NCBI RefSeq assembly: GCF_035474595.1
Contig: NZ_DATIND010000080.1
Span: 62,001-126,000, forward strand
Direction: 5' to 3'
Length of the DNA stretch: 64,000 bases
From: Longimicrobium sp.
GTDB taxonomy: Bacteria; Gemmatimonadota; Gemmatimonadetes; Longimicrobiales; Longimicrobiaceae
Every line of letters begins with the position of its first letter. Within the stretch, counting starts at the first letter, position 1. Positions 31,552 through 41,600 of this stretch are shown piece after piece. The translations under genes and the position numbers were made by a program. The notes beneath the pieces were generated by a model. The model saw only the letters and a program-made list of their open reading frames with translations, was not told where the DNA came from and searched no databases.

Positions 31552-32039
31552 GTTAGGTGGTGGGCCCGCTGTCCCTGCAAAACCCGAGGAAGAGAGCTTT
31601 GCCAGTCGCCGGAGGAGCCGGGTTGCAAACTCGGAAACCTCATGGCCGAAAGAGCTTGAAGGGTATCAGGCGCATGCAATGATCCTCAATTTGCGCCAAC
31701 TTGCGTTAAGTCCGCAAGCAGCGGCTAGAGCCACCCTGGGGACCCGGCGAGGATCCGCGCCGGTTGACGGGTCGGCCGGTTATAGCCGGACCGCCGTGGA
31801 AGCCCGGGGCCGGGGAGCGGGGCAGGGGAGCCTCAGCCGCGCGAACTCGCCCAGCGAGGTGTGGGCATCGGCGGGAGGGTGCGTTACAGAGCCGGGGGGC
31901 CGGAACCTGTAGAACGCTCCCCGCCCGTCGCGCAGTACGGATAGATCCGGCGCGGGGACCGTCGCGGATGCGGTGCGTGCCACGTACATTGGCGCGCGGG
32001 AAGGATCTCCCCGCAGCCGAACTTCCGGGAGGACGAACG
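31552..32039. other. Gap of 488 bases before the nuclease gene
   Basis: The first 170 bases keep the lower GC of the accessory stretch, then composition returns to the high-GC level. No repeat, RNA gene or ORF was supported. Confidence 0.45.
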
Positions 32040-32972
32040 ATGAAGCTGGGACGTGTGGCGGCAGCGGCGCTGGCGGCGCTCGCGCTGGTGACCAGGCCCG
32101 CGTACGCGTGGGACGAGCTGGGGCACCGCGTGGTGGCGCGCATCGCGTGGGACCGCATGACCCCGCAGGCGCGGGCGAACGCGGTGCGCCTGCTGGAGAA
32201 CGGGCCGCTGAACGCCGGTCTGCGCGAGCTGATGCCGTCCACGGGGACGGCGGACGAGCGCGGGCGGGAGCTGTTCGTGATGGCGGCGGTGTGGCCCGAC
32301 ATCATCCGCACCCGCACCCATCCGGGGAACCGCTTCGCGCACTCCGACTGGCACTACGTGGATCACTTCTGGGAGCAGAAGACCCCCGGAGACCGCGCCA
32401 TCGACCGCCCCGACGTGCACGTGGAAGGACTTCTGCTGCAACAGCTTCCGCAGATGGACCGCACCGTGGCCGACGCATCGGCCAGCGACTCGGCGCGCGC
32501 GATCGCCCTCGCGTGGGTGCTGCACCTGGTGGGCGACGCGCACCAGCCGCTGCACAACAGCTCGCGCATCACCCCGCAGGACACGGCGGGCGACCGCGGC
32601 GGCAACTCGTTCCAGCTGGCCGGGCTGTACCCCCGCAGCAACCTGCACGCCTTCTGGGACTCGCTGATCGGCTTCTCCGTGCCCTGGGGCGCGCACGACC
32701 GCGACGAGGCGGCCTACGTCGGCGACATCGCGGCGCAGATCGAGGCGCGGTATCCCCCGTCGTGGGCGCGCTCCCGCCTCCTCCCCAACCAGCCGCAGCA
32801 GTGGTCGATGGAGGGATACCGCATCTCCAGGGAAAGCCTTTATCCCGCGTGGCTGGTGCGCGGGCAGGCCGCTCCGCCGCGCTACTACGCGCAGTCGTGG
32901 GCCATCGCGCAGCCGCGGCTGGCGCTGGCAGGGTACCGGCTGGCGGACCTGCTGAACCACGCACTGGACTGA
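32040..32972 (+). CDS. Secreted S1/P1 nuclease
   Basis: A 310-residue zinc enzyme that cleaves single-stranded DNA and RNA. The signal peptide ends A-Y-A and leaves Trp at the mature N-terminus, which in this family is itself a zinc ligand. Further ligands are visible: G-H-R-V-V, W-P-D-I-I-R, H-S-D-W-H-Y-V-D, L-H-L-V-G-D-A-H-Q-P-L-H and N-L-H-A-F-W-D. All three zinc sites look complete. GGGAGGACGAACG precedes the ATG. It likely scavenges phosphate or nucleosides outside the cell. Confidence 0.95.
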   Translation: MKLGRVAAAALAALALVTRPAYAWDELGHRVVARIAWDRMTPQARANAVRLLENGPLNAGLRELMPSTGTADERGRELFVMAAVWPDIIRTRTHPGNRFAHSDWHYVDHFWEQKTPGDRAIDRPDVHVEGLLLQQLPQMDRTVADASASDSARAIALAWVLHLVGDAHQPLHNSSRITPQDTAGDRGGNSFQLAGLYPRSNLHAFWDSLIGFSVPWGAHDRDEAAYVGDIAAQIEARYPPSWARSRLLPNQPQQWSMEGYRISRESLYPAWLVRGQAAPPRYYAQSWAIAQPRLALAGYRLADLLNHALD

Positions 32973-32999
32973 GGGTCAAAGTGCCCAGTGCTTCAGTCA

Positions 33000-33053
33000 C
33001 TTGGCACTTGGCACTTGGCACTTGGCACTTGGCACTTGGCACTTGGTACTTGG
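33000..33053 (+). repeat. (ACTTGGC)n tandem array after the nuclease gene
   Basis: The spacer opens after the stop with AAAGTGCCCAGTGC (AGTGC sense), then flips to seven CACTTGG units (GCACT sense) towards the next gene. Confidence 0.85.
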
Positions 33054-33172
33054 TTCGTTCGTGACGGTTCCGTTACACGCGGGGTGAATCCCGCGCGCCG
33101 CGGCTTCGTACTCCTGCGTGCTCACCGGCCGCCCGGGTGCGGCGGCCCGCGGGAACCCGCCACAGGGCGTGT

Positions 33173-34045
33173 ATGAGCAGCACGGAAAGCAGCAGCTACA
33201 GGGAAGATGCCGGCCTCCGGGCTCGTCTCCAGGCGTTTTCGCCGGACGAGCCCGGCGTCGCTTTCTCCTTCAGCGCGCGGCTGGCGAGGGAGAACGGGTG
33301 GACGCCCGAGCACGCCCGCCGCGTCACCCGCGAGTATCTCCGCTTCGTGTACCTGGCGATGACGGCCGGCCACCCGGTGACGCCCTCGGCCAAGGTGGAC
33401 GAAGCGTGGCATCTCCATCTCACCTACACCCGCTCGTACTGGGAGGAGATGTGCGGCCGCGTGCTGGGCCGGCCGCTGCACCACGAGCCCACCCGCGGCG
33501 GCACCGCCGAGGACGCGAAGTTCGAGGACCAGTACGCGCGGACGCTGGCCAGCTACCGCGCGGCATTCGGCCACGAGCCGCCCTTCGACATCTGGCCGCG
33601 CCCGGCGCCGAAGCCCCGCGCCGTGGAGCGCCCCGCGCCGGGGCCGTCCCTTCCAGGCGCGCGCCGCCGGGGGATGTACGACGCCGTGCCGGACGCGAGC
33701 CCCGCGGCCGCCTCGGGCCTGGCCGCGCTGATCGCGGCGGCGGCGGGGGTGCTCGCCATTCTGGGCGGGCTCTCCGGCTCCGCCGCGATCTTTATCGCCA
33801 TGGTCACGGTGATCGTGGCGTACCCGATCGCGATCGTCGTGAACAATCCCCTCGGCCCGGCGCCGCCGCATCGCCCGGGGAAAAAGCCCGCGTGCTCGTC
33901 GGGCGACTGCGGCGCGCCGCTGGGCTCCTTCGCGGACTGCGGCGGAGGCGGCGGCCACGCGGGGTGCGGCGGCCACTCCGGCTGCGGACACGGCAGCTGC
34001 GGCGGACACGGCTGCGGCAGTGGGTGCGGCAGCGGGGGACACTGA
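33173..34045 (+). CDS. Membrane protein with glycine-rich-domain-like N-terminus and Cys/His/Gly-rich tail (TIGR04222-like)
   Basis: A 290-residue protein. Residues about 20-130 match the segment of TIGR04222/GRDP-like proteins: Y-L-R-F-V-Y-L-A, K-V-D-E-A-W-H-L-H-L-T-Y-T-R-S-Y-W and L-H-H-E-P-T. Two hydrophobic helices lie at about 180-220. The last 45 residues are almost only Cys, Gly, His and Ser, with some eleven cysteines, and would bind metal or be exposed. The role is unknown. The ATG at 33173 begins the conserved part. Confidence 0.75.
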   Translation: MSSTESSSYREDAGLRARLQAFSPDEPGVAFSFSARLARENGWTPEHARRVTREYLRFVYLAMTAGHPVTPSAKVDEAWHLHLTYTRSYWEEMCGRVLGRPLHHEPTRGGTAEDAKFEDQYARTLASYRAAFGHEPPFDIWPRPAPKPRAVERPAPGPSLPGARRRGMYDAVPDASPAAASGLAALIAAAAGVLAILGGLSGSAAIFIAMVTVIVAYPIAIVVNNPLGPAPPHRPGKKPACSSGDCGAPLGSFADCGGGGGHAGCGGHSGCGHGSCGGHGCGSGCGSGGH

Positions 34046-34070
34046 GCCGCGCGTCCCGACGATCCCTGAT

Positions 34071-34146
34071 CTCACGCGGAGACGTGGAGCCGCGGAGAAC
34101 CCGGCCCATGCGGTGAGTTCTCCGCGTCTCCGCGTCTCCGCGTGAG
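34071..34146. repeat. Long palindrome, 30-bp arms (CTCACGCGGAG family)
   Basis: Arms 34071-34100 and 34117-34146 pair with two wobble-type differences around a 16-base loop. It starts 25 bases after the stop of the previous gene. Confidence 0.85.
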
Positions 34147-34209
34147 GCCAGCGGAGCTTTTCGAAGCGTACGGGCGGATGACGTGAAAGGATGGGGAAAA
34201 ACGTGAATA

Positions 34210-34238
34210 GGCCCGCTTCGGACGATTCGGAGCGGGCC
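34210..34238 (+). terminator. Hairpin, possible terminator
   Basis: GGCCCGCTTCG pairs with CGGAGCGGGCC (one wobble) and is followed by TTAGCTGTT. The rest of gap 34046-34436 holds only the long palindrome. Confidence 0.55.
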
Positions 34239-34436
34239 TTAGCTGTTCGGAGTGACGAGATTCTTGTTCCTGCGCGCGGAGATGCCCAACTTGGCAGAAC
34301 TCCCACCGGACATGCGGACGTGCGCCTTTCCGGAGGGCGCGCCCGGGCCCGCCTCCCCCCAGGCCGGTCCGGGCCCGGCGGTTTCACGGGGGTCCCTGAG
34401 GTTCTCCTGGCCACCAGCAGAGCGGGGGAGATGCAG

Positions 34437-35681
34437 ATGGAGCGGTCGTTCGGACGGCTGGTGAAGATGCTGGAACGGCACTACGGCGCCTTCGTCGACG
34501 CGCGCGATGCGGTGCCCTTCGGGCTGCGGCTGGCGAGCGGGCCGCAGCACGTGTTCGGCGGGCAGCAGCCGGCGTTCACGCTGGTGCTGAAGGACAGCAG
34601 CGCCGTGGCCGCCCTCAGCTCGCTCGACACCATGGACATCGGCGAGGCGTACCTGCGCGGCGCGCTGGACGTGGAGGGCGACTTCCTGCACCTGCTGTCG
34701 GTGCGCGAGCTGTTCCGCGACCGGCACCCGCTGCTGTGGGCGTGGAAGTTCGTGCGCCCGCTGATCTTCGGGCAGGTGAAGACCGATGCCCGGGTGATCG
34801 CCCATCACTACGACGAGGACCCGGAGTTCTTCCTCAGCTTCCTGGACCGCGACTACCGCGCCTACAGCCAGGGCGTGTTCGAGCGCGACGACGAGCCGCT
34901 GGAGGCCGGGATCCGCCGCAAGCTGGAGTTCACCCTGGACCAGATCGGGGTGAAGGAGGGCGACCGCGTGCTGGACGTGGGGGGCGGCTGGGGCGCGTGG
35001 ACGCAGTTCGCCGGCGAGCGGGGGATCCGGGTGACGTCGCTCACCATATCGCAGGCGTCGGAGCGCTTCATCGGCGGGGTGATCACGCGGCTGCGGCTGC
35101 CCTGCCGCGTGCTGCGCGAGCACCTGTTCGAGCATGAGGCGGCGGAGAAGTACGACGCGATCGTGAACCTGGGGGTGACGGAGCACCTGCCGGACTACGG
35201 GCGCACGCTGAAGAAGTACGCATCGCTGCTGAAGCCGGGCGGGCGCGTGTGCCTGGACGCCAGCGCGTCGCGGCAGAAGTACGACGTGTCGGCCTTCTTC
35301 GAGAAGCACATCTACCGCGGCAACGGCACCACGCTGTGCCTGCACGACTACCTGGCCCAGGTCGCGCGCTCGCCCTTCTCGGTGAGCGTGGTGCACAACG
35401 ACACGCGCAACTACGAGCTGACGGTGCGGCACTGGGCGCGGAACCTGGACGCGCACCGCGAAGAGCTGGAGCGCCGCTTCGGCGTGGAGCAGTACCGCCG
35501 CTTCCAGATCTACCTGTGGGGGTGCGTGGACGGGTTCCGCCGCGACGTGGTGCAGGCCTACCGCTGGGTGCTGGAGCTGGGCCGCGGCGAGGGCCTGGGC
35601 TTCCACAACCGAGCGGAGGAGGCGGCCTCGCCCGCCGCACCCACCCTCGCGCCGGAACTGGCGCTGAGCGCCGGCGGCTGA
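34437..35681 (+). CDS. Cyclopropane-fatty-acyl-phospholipid synthase family methyltransferase
   Basis: A 414-residue protein. Residues 1-150 resemble the CFA-synthase N-terminal domain (M-D-I-G-E-A-Y-L-R-G-A-L-D-V-E-G-D). A Rossmann SAM site follows: V-L-D-V-G-G-G-W-G-A near 180, with L-T-I-S-Q-A-S for the second loop and N-L-G-V-T-E-H-L near 243. The family would add a methylene or methyl group to unsaturated lipid acyl chains at the membrane. GGGGAG at 34425-34430 is six bases from ATG 34437 and abuts ATG 34431, so the second is preferred. Confidence 0.85.
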   Translation: MERSFGRLVKMLERHYGAFVDARDAVPFGLRLASGPQHVFGGQQPAFTLVLKDSSAVAALSSLDTMDIGEAYLRGALDVEGDFLHLLSVRELFRDRHPLLWAWKFVRPLIFGQVKTDARVIAHHYDEDPEFFLSFLDRDYRAYSQGVFERDDEPLEAGIRRKLEFTLDQIGVKEGDRVLDVGGGWGAWTQFAGERGIRVTSLTISQASERFIGGVITRLRLPCRVLREHLFEHEAAEKYDAIVNLGVTEHLPDYGRTLKKYASLLKPGGRVCLDASASRQKYDVSAFFEKHIYRGNGTTLCLHDYLAQVARSPFSVSVVHNDTRNYELTVRHWARNLDAHREELERRFGVEQYRRFQIYLWGCVDGFRRDVVQAYRWVLELGRGEGLGFHNRAEEAASPAAPTLAPELALSAGG

Positions 35682-35706
35682 CGTTCGGCGGATGGCGAGA
35701 GAATGA

Positions 35707-35737
35707 GCGGAGAGCCGCGACGGAAGCGGCTCTCCGC
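35707..35737 (+). terminator. Terminator after the methyltransferase gene
   Basis: A 12-bp perfect stem GCGGAGAGCCGC/GCGGCTCTCCGC, followed by ATTCTGTTT. Confidence 0.75.
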
Positions 35738-35818
35738 ATTCTGTTTGGGGCGGATTCGCACCGGGCGACGACAGAGAAACGACCCCGTCACGCCGAACCT
35801 GTGGCGCGCCCGGGCCGC

Positions 35819-36033
35819 CTCGCGCCCTCCCCCCGCGCCGGAGGGCGCGACCCCCTCCCGTTCCGGGCCCTTTCCGGGAGGAGGTGGCTTTCCAGCATCC
35901 CCGCGCCTTCCGAAATCCATCTCAGCCAGGCGAGGCGGGCAAGATGCATCCGGAGCACACCGATGCGGCCCAGCTACCTCTCCCGGTACGGGAGAGGTGG
36001 ACGGCCTGAGCCGGCCGGAGAGGGCGCGAGGCC
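35819..36033. repeat. Composite GC-rich palindrome element, inverted copy
   Basis: It has the same two hairpins as 19875-20070, in reverse order and strand (GCGCCCTCC... then CTACCTCTCCCGGTACGGGAGAGG). It fills much of the 526-base gap 35682-36207. Confidence 0.7.
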
Positions 36034-36065
36034 GGAGACACGCATCAGAGTTCCCGGCCGCCGCC

Positions 36066-36113
36066 CGTCCCTGTCCCCCGTCCCCTGTCCCCTGTCCCCT
36101 GTCCCCTCCGGCG
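36066..36113 (-). repeat. TGTCCCC tandem repeat ahead of the gene at 36208
   Basis: About six units of 7-8 bp (CTGTCCCC), the reverse complement of the GGGGACAG units that follow stops at 9713 and 63239. Confidence 0.8.
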
Positions 36114-36207
36114 GCCCCATCTCCCACGCCTTGCCGGGGCGGGCGCGGGGAGCCAAATTTTCGGAGCGGGTCCGGCCGCGTGTTCCTTCGCACCTCGAAG
36201 TATCTCC

Positions 36208-36843
36208 GTGAAGCCGAAGTACGCCGTTGCTGTGCTCCTCGCGTGCGGGGCCACCGCCGCGCGGGCCCAGGGCGCCCCCGTGCGCCCCATGCCCGCCGTG
36301 GGCGAGCTGATCCGCGTCTCGCCGGCGGGCGGCGAGGCGTTCACCGGCAGCCTGGCCGCGCTGGGGCGCGACACCCTGCTGCTCACGCGGCCCGGCGACA
36401 CCGCGGTGATGGTGAGCTTGCGCGCGCAGCCGGTGGACGTGCTGCGCAGGCGCCGCGAGACGTGGAGCGGGCTGGGCGCGCTGGCCGGGGCCGCGGCCGG
36501 CGTGCTCGTTTCGCAGCTGGGCCGCAGCACGGGCCCGGACGCCTCGCCGCGCAACGCCTCGCACGCGGTGCTGGGCGGCGCGGCGGGGGCAGTCGCCGGC
36601 GGGCTCACCGGCTTTTTCGTGGCGCCGCGGCGGTGGCAGCGGCTGACGGTGCTGGGCCCGCGCATGCTTCCGCCGCCCGCGACGCTGTCCACGGACGCCG
36701 CCGCATCGGCCGCGGATCCGGCCGCCGCGTCCGCATCTTCATCGCCCGCGCCCGGATCTTCATCGTCCGCGTCCGCATCTCCATCGCCCTTGCCCGCACC
36801 GCCTTCCCCCGCGCCGGCTTCGGTGCCGCCGCGGGGGCGGTGA
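36208..36843 (+). CDS. Hypothetical exported protein with Gly-zipper helices
   Basis: A 211-residue protein from a GTG. Residues 1-21 look like a signal peptide ending A-R-A-Q. A small beta segment (L-A-A-L-G-R-D-T-L-L-L) is followed by two Gly/Ala-rich hydrophobic helices (about 88-105 and 122-140) of the glycine-zipper type. The last 50 residues are Ser/Ala/Pro only and are encoded by drifting ATCTTCATC/ATCTCCATC units, so they may be of repeat origin. The role is unknown. It ends 25 bases before the protease gene. Confidence 0.6.
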   Translation: MKPKYAVAVLLACGATAARAQGAPVRPMPAVGELIRVSPAGGEAFTGSLAALGRDTLLLTRPGDTAVMVSLRAQPVDVLRRRRETWSGLGALAGAAAGVLVSQLGRSTGPDASPRNASHAVLGGAAGAVAGGLTGFFVAPRRWQRLTVLGPRMLPPPATLSTDAAASAADPAAASASSSPAPGSSSSASASPSPLPAPPSPAPASVPPRGR

Positions 36844-36868
36844 CGGGCGCGGCATCTCCCTCATCTCC

Positions 36869-37651
36869 ATGCTCGACTTCTTCCGCAGGCGCCGCCGCGA
36901 CGAGGTGCGCGACCGGCCGTTTCCGCCGGAGTGGCGTGAGATCGTGGCGCGGAACGTGGCCATGTTCCACCGCCTGGACGCGCACGACCGGGCGGAGCTG
37001 CAGCGGAAGATCCTGGTCTTCCTCGAGGAGAAGAGCTTCGAGGGGTGCGGCGGGCTGGAGCTGACCGACGAGATCCGCGTGACCATCGCCGCGCAGGCGT
37101 GCATCCCCATCCTGCGCTTCGAGGACCACTACTATCCGCGCCTGCGCTCCATCCTGGTCTACCCCACCACCTTCGTGGCCCGGCGCGAGCGGCGCGAGGG
37201 CGGGTGGGTGCGCGAGGAGGATGAGGCGCTGCTGGGCGAGTCGTGGCACGACGGCGCGCTCGTCCTGTCGTGGGCGAGCGTGGACCGCGATGTTCATGAC
37301 GCCGGGGACGCGCGCAACGTGGTGATCCACGAGTTCGCGCACCAGCTGGACACCGAGGACGGCGGCGCCGACGGCACGCCCCCGCTCCCGCGGGCGGAGT
37401 ACGCGCCGTGGGTGCGCATCCTGGGCGGCGAGTACCTGGCGCTCCGCGAGGCGGTGGGAGACGACGCGCCGCACCTGCTGGACGGCTACGGCGCGAAGAG
37501 CGAGGCCGAGTTCTTCGCGGTCGCGTCGGAGACCTTCTTCGAGAAGCCGGCGGAGCTGCTGCGCGAGCACCCGGGGCTGTACGCCGAGCTGTGCCGGTAC
37601 TATCGCCAGGATCCCGCGTCGTGGGCGCCCGCCCCGGCGGATCCGGACTGA
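36869..37651 (+). CDS. M90 (MtfA-type) zinc metallopeptidase
   Basis: A 260-residue protein of the MtfA/DUF980 family. The zinc motif reads V-I-H-E-F-A-H-Q-L-D near 152, with a downstream Glu in A-S-E-T-F-F-E-K-P near 213; the N-terminal R-E-I-V-A-R-N-V and R-S-I-L-V-Y-P-T-T-F are family segments. In E. coli MtfA is a cytosolic peptidase that binds the Mlc repressor and so affects glucose uptake; the partner here is unknown. Confidence 0.9.
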   Translation: MLDFFRRRRRDEVRDRPFPPEWREIVARNVAMFHRLDAHDRAELQRKILVFLEEKSFEGCGGLELTDEIRVTIAAQACIPILRFEDHYYPRLRSILVYPTTFVARRERREGGWVREEDEALLGESWHDGALVLSWASVDRDVHDAGDARNVVIHEFAHQLDTEDGGADGTPPLPRAEYAPWVRILGGEYLALREAVGDDAPHLLDGYGAKSEAEFFAVASETFFEKPAELLREHPGLYAELCRYYRQDPASWAPAPADPD

Positions 37652-37672
37652 GACGGGGACGGAGGAAGACGG

Positions 37673-38638
37673 ATGGAGATGGGCGGCGGGCGTGACGCGC
37701 TGGTGATCGGCGCGGGGGTGATCGGGCTGACGAGCGCCATCCGGCTGCAGGAGGCCGGGTGGCGCGTGCGCGTGTGGGCGGCCGAGCCGCCGGAGCGCAC
37801 CACCAGCGCCGTGGCCGCGGCGATCTGGTATCCCTATCGCGCGGGTCCCCAGGCGCTGGTCAAGGCGTGGGGCGAGCGGAGCTTCGCCGTGTTCGAGCAG
37901 CTGGTGGCGGACGCGGAGACCGGCGTGCGCATGCTTCCGGGGATCGAGCTGCTTCCCCGGAAGACGGACCCGCGGCAGTTCCCGGAGTGGGCCGCGCATA
38001 TCGCCGGCTTCCGCGTGGCCGACGCGGCCGAGGTGCCGGACGGGCGCGTGGGCTGGTCGCTCACCGTCCCCGTCGCGGACACCGGCGTGTTCCTGCGCTG
38101 GCTCGCCGCCCGCTTCGCGGCGAACGGCGGGGAGATGGAGATGCGGCGCATCGCGTCGCTGGACGAGGCGGCGGCGTACCCGCTGGTGGTGAACTGCAGC
38201 GGCCTGGGCGCGCGCGAGCTGGCCGGCGACGCGGCGATGCGCCCCATCCGCGGGCAGGTGATGCGGGTGGAGAACCCCGGGCTGACGCGCTTCTGGCTGG
38301 ACGAGTATCACCCCGAGGGGATGCTCTACATCATCCCCCGCGGCGGCGACTGCATCCTGGGCGGCACGGCGGACGAGGGCGAGGAAGACACCACGCCCGA
38401 CTTCGACGTTTCCGAGGCCATCCGCTGGCGGTGCGCGGAGCTGGAGCCGGACCTCGCCGACGCGCGGCTGCTGGAGCACCGCGTGGGCCTGCGCCCGTGG
38501 CGCCCCGAGATCCGCCTGGCGCTGGAGACGCTGCCCGGCGGCGGGCGCGTTATCCACAACTACGGCCACGGCGGCGCGGGCGTCACGCTCAGCTGGGGGT
38601 GCGCGGAAGAAGTCGTCGCGCTCGCCGAAACCATCTGA
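37673..38638 (+). CDS. D-amino-acid oxidase (FAD)
   Basis: A 321-residue flavoenzyme. The FAD dinucleotide fold begins A-L-V-I-G-A-G-V-I-G-L near 9; S-A-V-A-A-A-I-W-Y-P-Y and N-C-S-G-L-G-A-R are DAO-family segments; the C-terminus has V-G-L-R-P-W-R-P-E-I-R and H-N-Y-G-H-G-G-A-G-V-T-L-S-W-G, the classic DAAO signature. It should oxidise D-amino acids, possibly from cell-wall turnover, to keto acids with release of peroxide. GGAGGAAGACGG precedes the ATG. Confidence 0.9.
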   Translation: MEMGGGRDALVIGAGVIGLTSAIRLQEAGWRVRVWAAEPPERTTSAVAAAIWYPYRAGPQALVKAWGERSFAVFEQLVADAETGVRMLPGIELLPRKTDPRQFPEWAAHIAGFRVADAAEVPDGRVGWSLTVPVADTGVFLRWLAARFAANGGEMEMRRIASLDEAAAYPLVVNCSGLGARELAGDAAMRPIRGQVMRVENPGLTRFWLDEYHPEGMLYIIPRGGDCILGGTADEGEEDTTPDFDVSEAIRWRCAELEPDLADARLLEHRVGLRPWRPEIRLALETLPGGGRVIHNYGHGGAGVTLSWGCAEEVVALAETI

Positions 38639-38644
38639 AGAATC

Positions 38645-41600
38645 TCAACGTGGGTTGTGGAGCGCGCGGGCGGCGTCGCGCTCGTCGGACGTCAGCGGAG
38701 CGAACGGGGGGATGAGGAGCTCGGTGCCGGGCGAGAGGCGGTCGGGCGACTGCAGGACGTCGCGGTTGGCGAGCCAGAGCTTGGGCCACAGGCTCCCGTC
38801 GCGGTACACGAGCCAGGCGATGGCGACCAGGTCCCCATCTCCCTCGCGGACCACGTAGGTGTCGTTCGGCCAGTCGGTGAAGCCGGACTCGCCGCGCTCG
38901 CGCCAGGGCCGCGCGGCCGCCGCCATCGCGGGGCGGTCGGCGGGACGAGCCGTCACGGCGGGCGCCGTCACCACGCCCGGGATCGCAGCGACGGGACGCG
39001 GCGGGGCGGGCGCCGATCCCCGCGCGGCCGCACCGCCCAGGACCAGGTCGCCGCCGCCGACCATCACCATCTCCCGCCTGCGAGGCACCGCGCGCAGCTC
39101 GATGCGGTGCGACTCGCCGGCGGCGAGCGTGACGCCGACGGAGCCCGGCTCCAGCGCGTGGTTGGGCGGGAGGTCGGCGCTCACCACGGCCACCGTCCAC
39201 TCCCCCGGCGGCAGGTCGGAGAAGAGGAAGCGCCCGCTCGCGTCGGTCAGCCGGCGGCGGCGCTCGTCCCCGCGGCGGATCTCCACCACGGCGCCGCTCA
39301 CGGCGCCGTCGCCCTCCTCCGGGTCGGTCACCTGGATGCGCCCCTCCACGCGGGAGGCGCGGGAGACGCCGATCTCCACGCTCCGCTCGTGCCCGCCGGC
39401 CACGTCCACCTTCAGCGCGTCCGGGCGCACGACCACGCGGCCCACGCCCACGCTCACCGGGTCGATCTCCACCGTGTAGCCGCCGGGCGCCAGGCCGGCC
39501 ACCGCCCAGCGCCCGCGCGCGTCCGTCACCACCGCGCGGTCGCCCACGCGCACCAGCGCGTCCGCCACCGGCCGCCCCGTCTCCTGGTCCACCACGCGCC
39601 CGGATACGGTCCCCGTCGCCCCGTTGCGGCCGAGGGGGACGCGCAGCGGGAGCGACCAGTCGAGGTAGACCATCGGCCTGCGGCGCCCCGCCTCGGCCCA
39701 GGGGAAGGCGCGGACGCGCAGCCGCAGCGTGTGCCCGCCGGGGAGCCGCTGCTCCACGGTGCCGTCCACCAGCCCGTCCGGCTCGCCGCTCCACTCCGTC
39801 GCCCCCGCCTGCGCCATCAGCGACACGCGCGTCCCGGAAGCGGGCTGGAGCTGCAGGGTGAAGGAGCCCAGCCAGCGGTCCATCTCCATCCCCGTCTCCA
39901 CGCTGGCGCCGGTGCGCCGCTCCACGCCGGCCCAGAGCGAGCCGATCCCCGCCGCCGTCCCCGCCCGCACCCACGTCCGGCGGAAGGGGGACGACGAGCC
40001 GTCCATGCGGTCGTCCACCGTCCCCATCTCCATCCCCCCGCCCAGCGAGGTGCGCCCCGCGCGGAAGCCCGCGGACGCGACCCACGAGTCCGAGCGCCGC
40101 GCGAACGATCCCGCCTCGTTCACCCCCTCGCGCGCCTGCATCCGCCGCTGGATGGCCAGCGCGTCGCCGATGGAGATGCCCGCGTATCCGGTCCGCGACG
40201 CCAGCTCCGTCCCCGGGAGCACGCGGCCCAGCGTGTCGGCGCGCCGCTCGCGCTCGTACCCGGCGGTCGCGCGGAGGCCGGCGGGGAGCGCGGCGCGGGC
40301 GTTCGCCTGCAGCAGCGAGCGGCCGCCCTGGTCGCCGGGATAGCCCGCGTCCGCCTCCAGCCGCCGCGCGTCGAAGCCGAAGGCGGGGCGGCTGACGAAC
40401 GCCCGCGCGTACCCGGCCCTCGCCCCGCCCGCCGCGCCGTACTCCGCGTCGACACCCACGCCGCGCGCCGGCGCCGCCCGCCCGCGCAGCGACAGGGCGG
40501 GCGCGGAGCCGTCGCCCGCGGACAGGTAGTTGGCGGCGAGCGACGCGGCCTCGCCGCCGACGCCCACCGCGCCGCCCGCCGCGCGCGGGGCGCCGGGGGT
40601 GAAGCGGTTGCGCGCGGTGAACCCCTCGGCCCACACCGCCCCGGCGTTGAAGCGGCCGCCCGCGCCGTACCCCGCGCGGCCGGGGGAGGTGAGCGGGGAA
40701 AGCGACCAGAACTGGTCGCCCAGCCGCAGCTCGCCGCGCCGGCCGCGGAGGGAGAAGGAGAGCTGCTCCTGCTCGCCCAGCTCCGGCGCGGCGGCCGCGC
40801 GCCCGCGGTAGAAGAGGTCCACGCGCGTGTCCCCCGCCACCACGCCGGAGGCCGACACCTCGCCGGGGATGCCGCCGCGCCCGTCCATCCCCGGCCCGGC
40901 GCGCAGGGCCACGGTGACGGGGAGCGTGCGCATGTCCACGCCGCCGCGCGCGCTCCGCCGCACCAGCGCCACCCGCGCCGCCGCCGACGCGGCCGCGCCC
41001 TCCGCCGTCGCGCGCAGCGTCAGGCGGTGCGTGGCCACGCCGGCCGCCGCGCGCGTGGCCACGGTGACGCGCACGAGCCTGCTCTCGCCCGCCGCGAGGT
41101 CCAGCGCGCGCACGTCCGCCCGCGCGGAGAATCCCGATGCGGACTCCACGGCCAGGCGCACGGCGGCGCGGCCGTTTCCGCGGTTGGTGACGCGGAACGC
41201 CGCCGCGTACTCCGACCCCGCGACGGCGAAGCGCGGCGCCTCCTCCACCGCCACGTCGATCCCCCGCCGCTGGTTCACGGCGATGGCCACGGAGTCGGCG
41301 AAGGCGCCCGCGCGGTAGCGGACGACGTATCGCCCCGCCGCGGCGCCGCGCGGGACGACGGTGGCGACGAGGCGGATGAGGTTCGCCCCCGGCGCGACCG
41401 GCGCGTCCGCATCGGGGGAGACGAGCGGCCACCCACGCGGCAGCGCCGCCACCGCGGCGGCCGGTGCGCCGGTCGGGTTGCGGACGTTGAAGGCGACGGC
41501 GACGGACGCGCCGGGATCGGCCTGCACGCGCGCCGCCCCGATCCGCTGCACCTGCGCGGCGAGCGGCGTCGCGAAAAGCAGAAAGCCCGCACGGAGGAAA

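Noticed and set aside
28798-31560. Prophage or integrative element
   Set aside because: No integrase, attachment tRNA or phage gene was seen; only lower GC and a 108-bp duplication.
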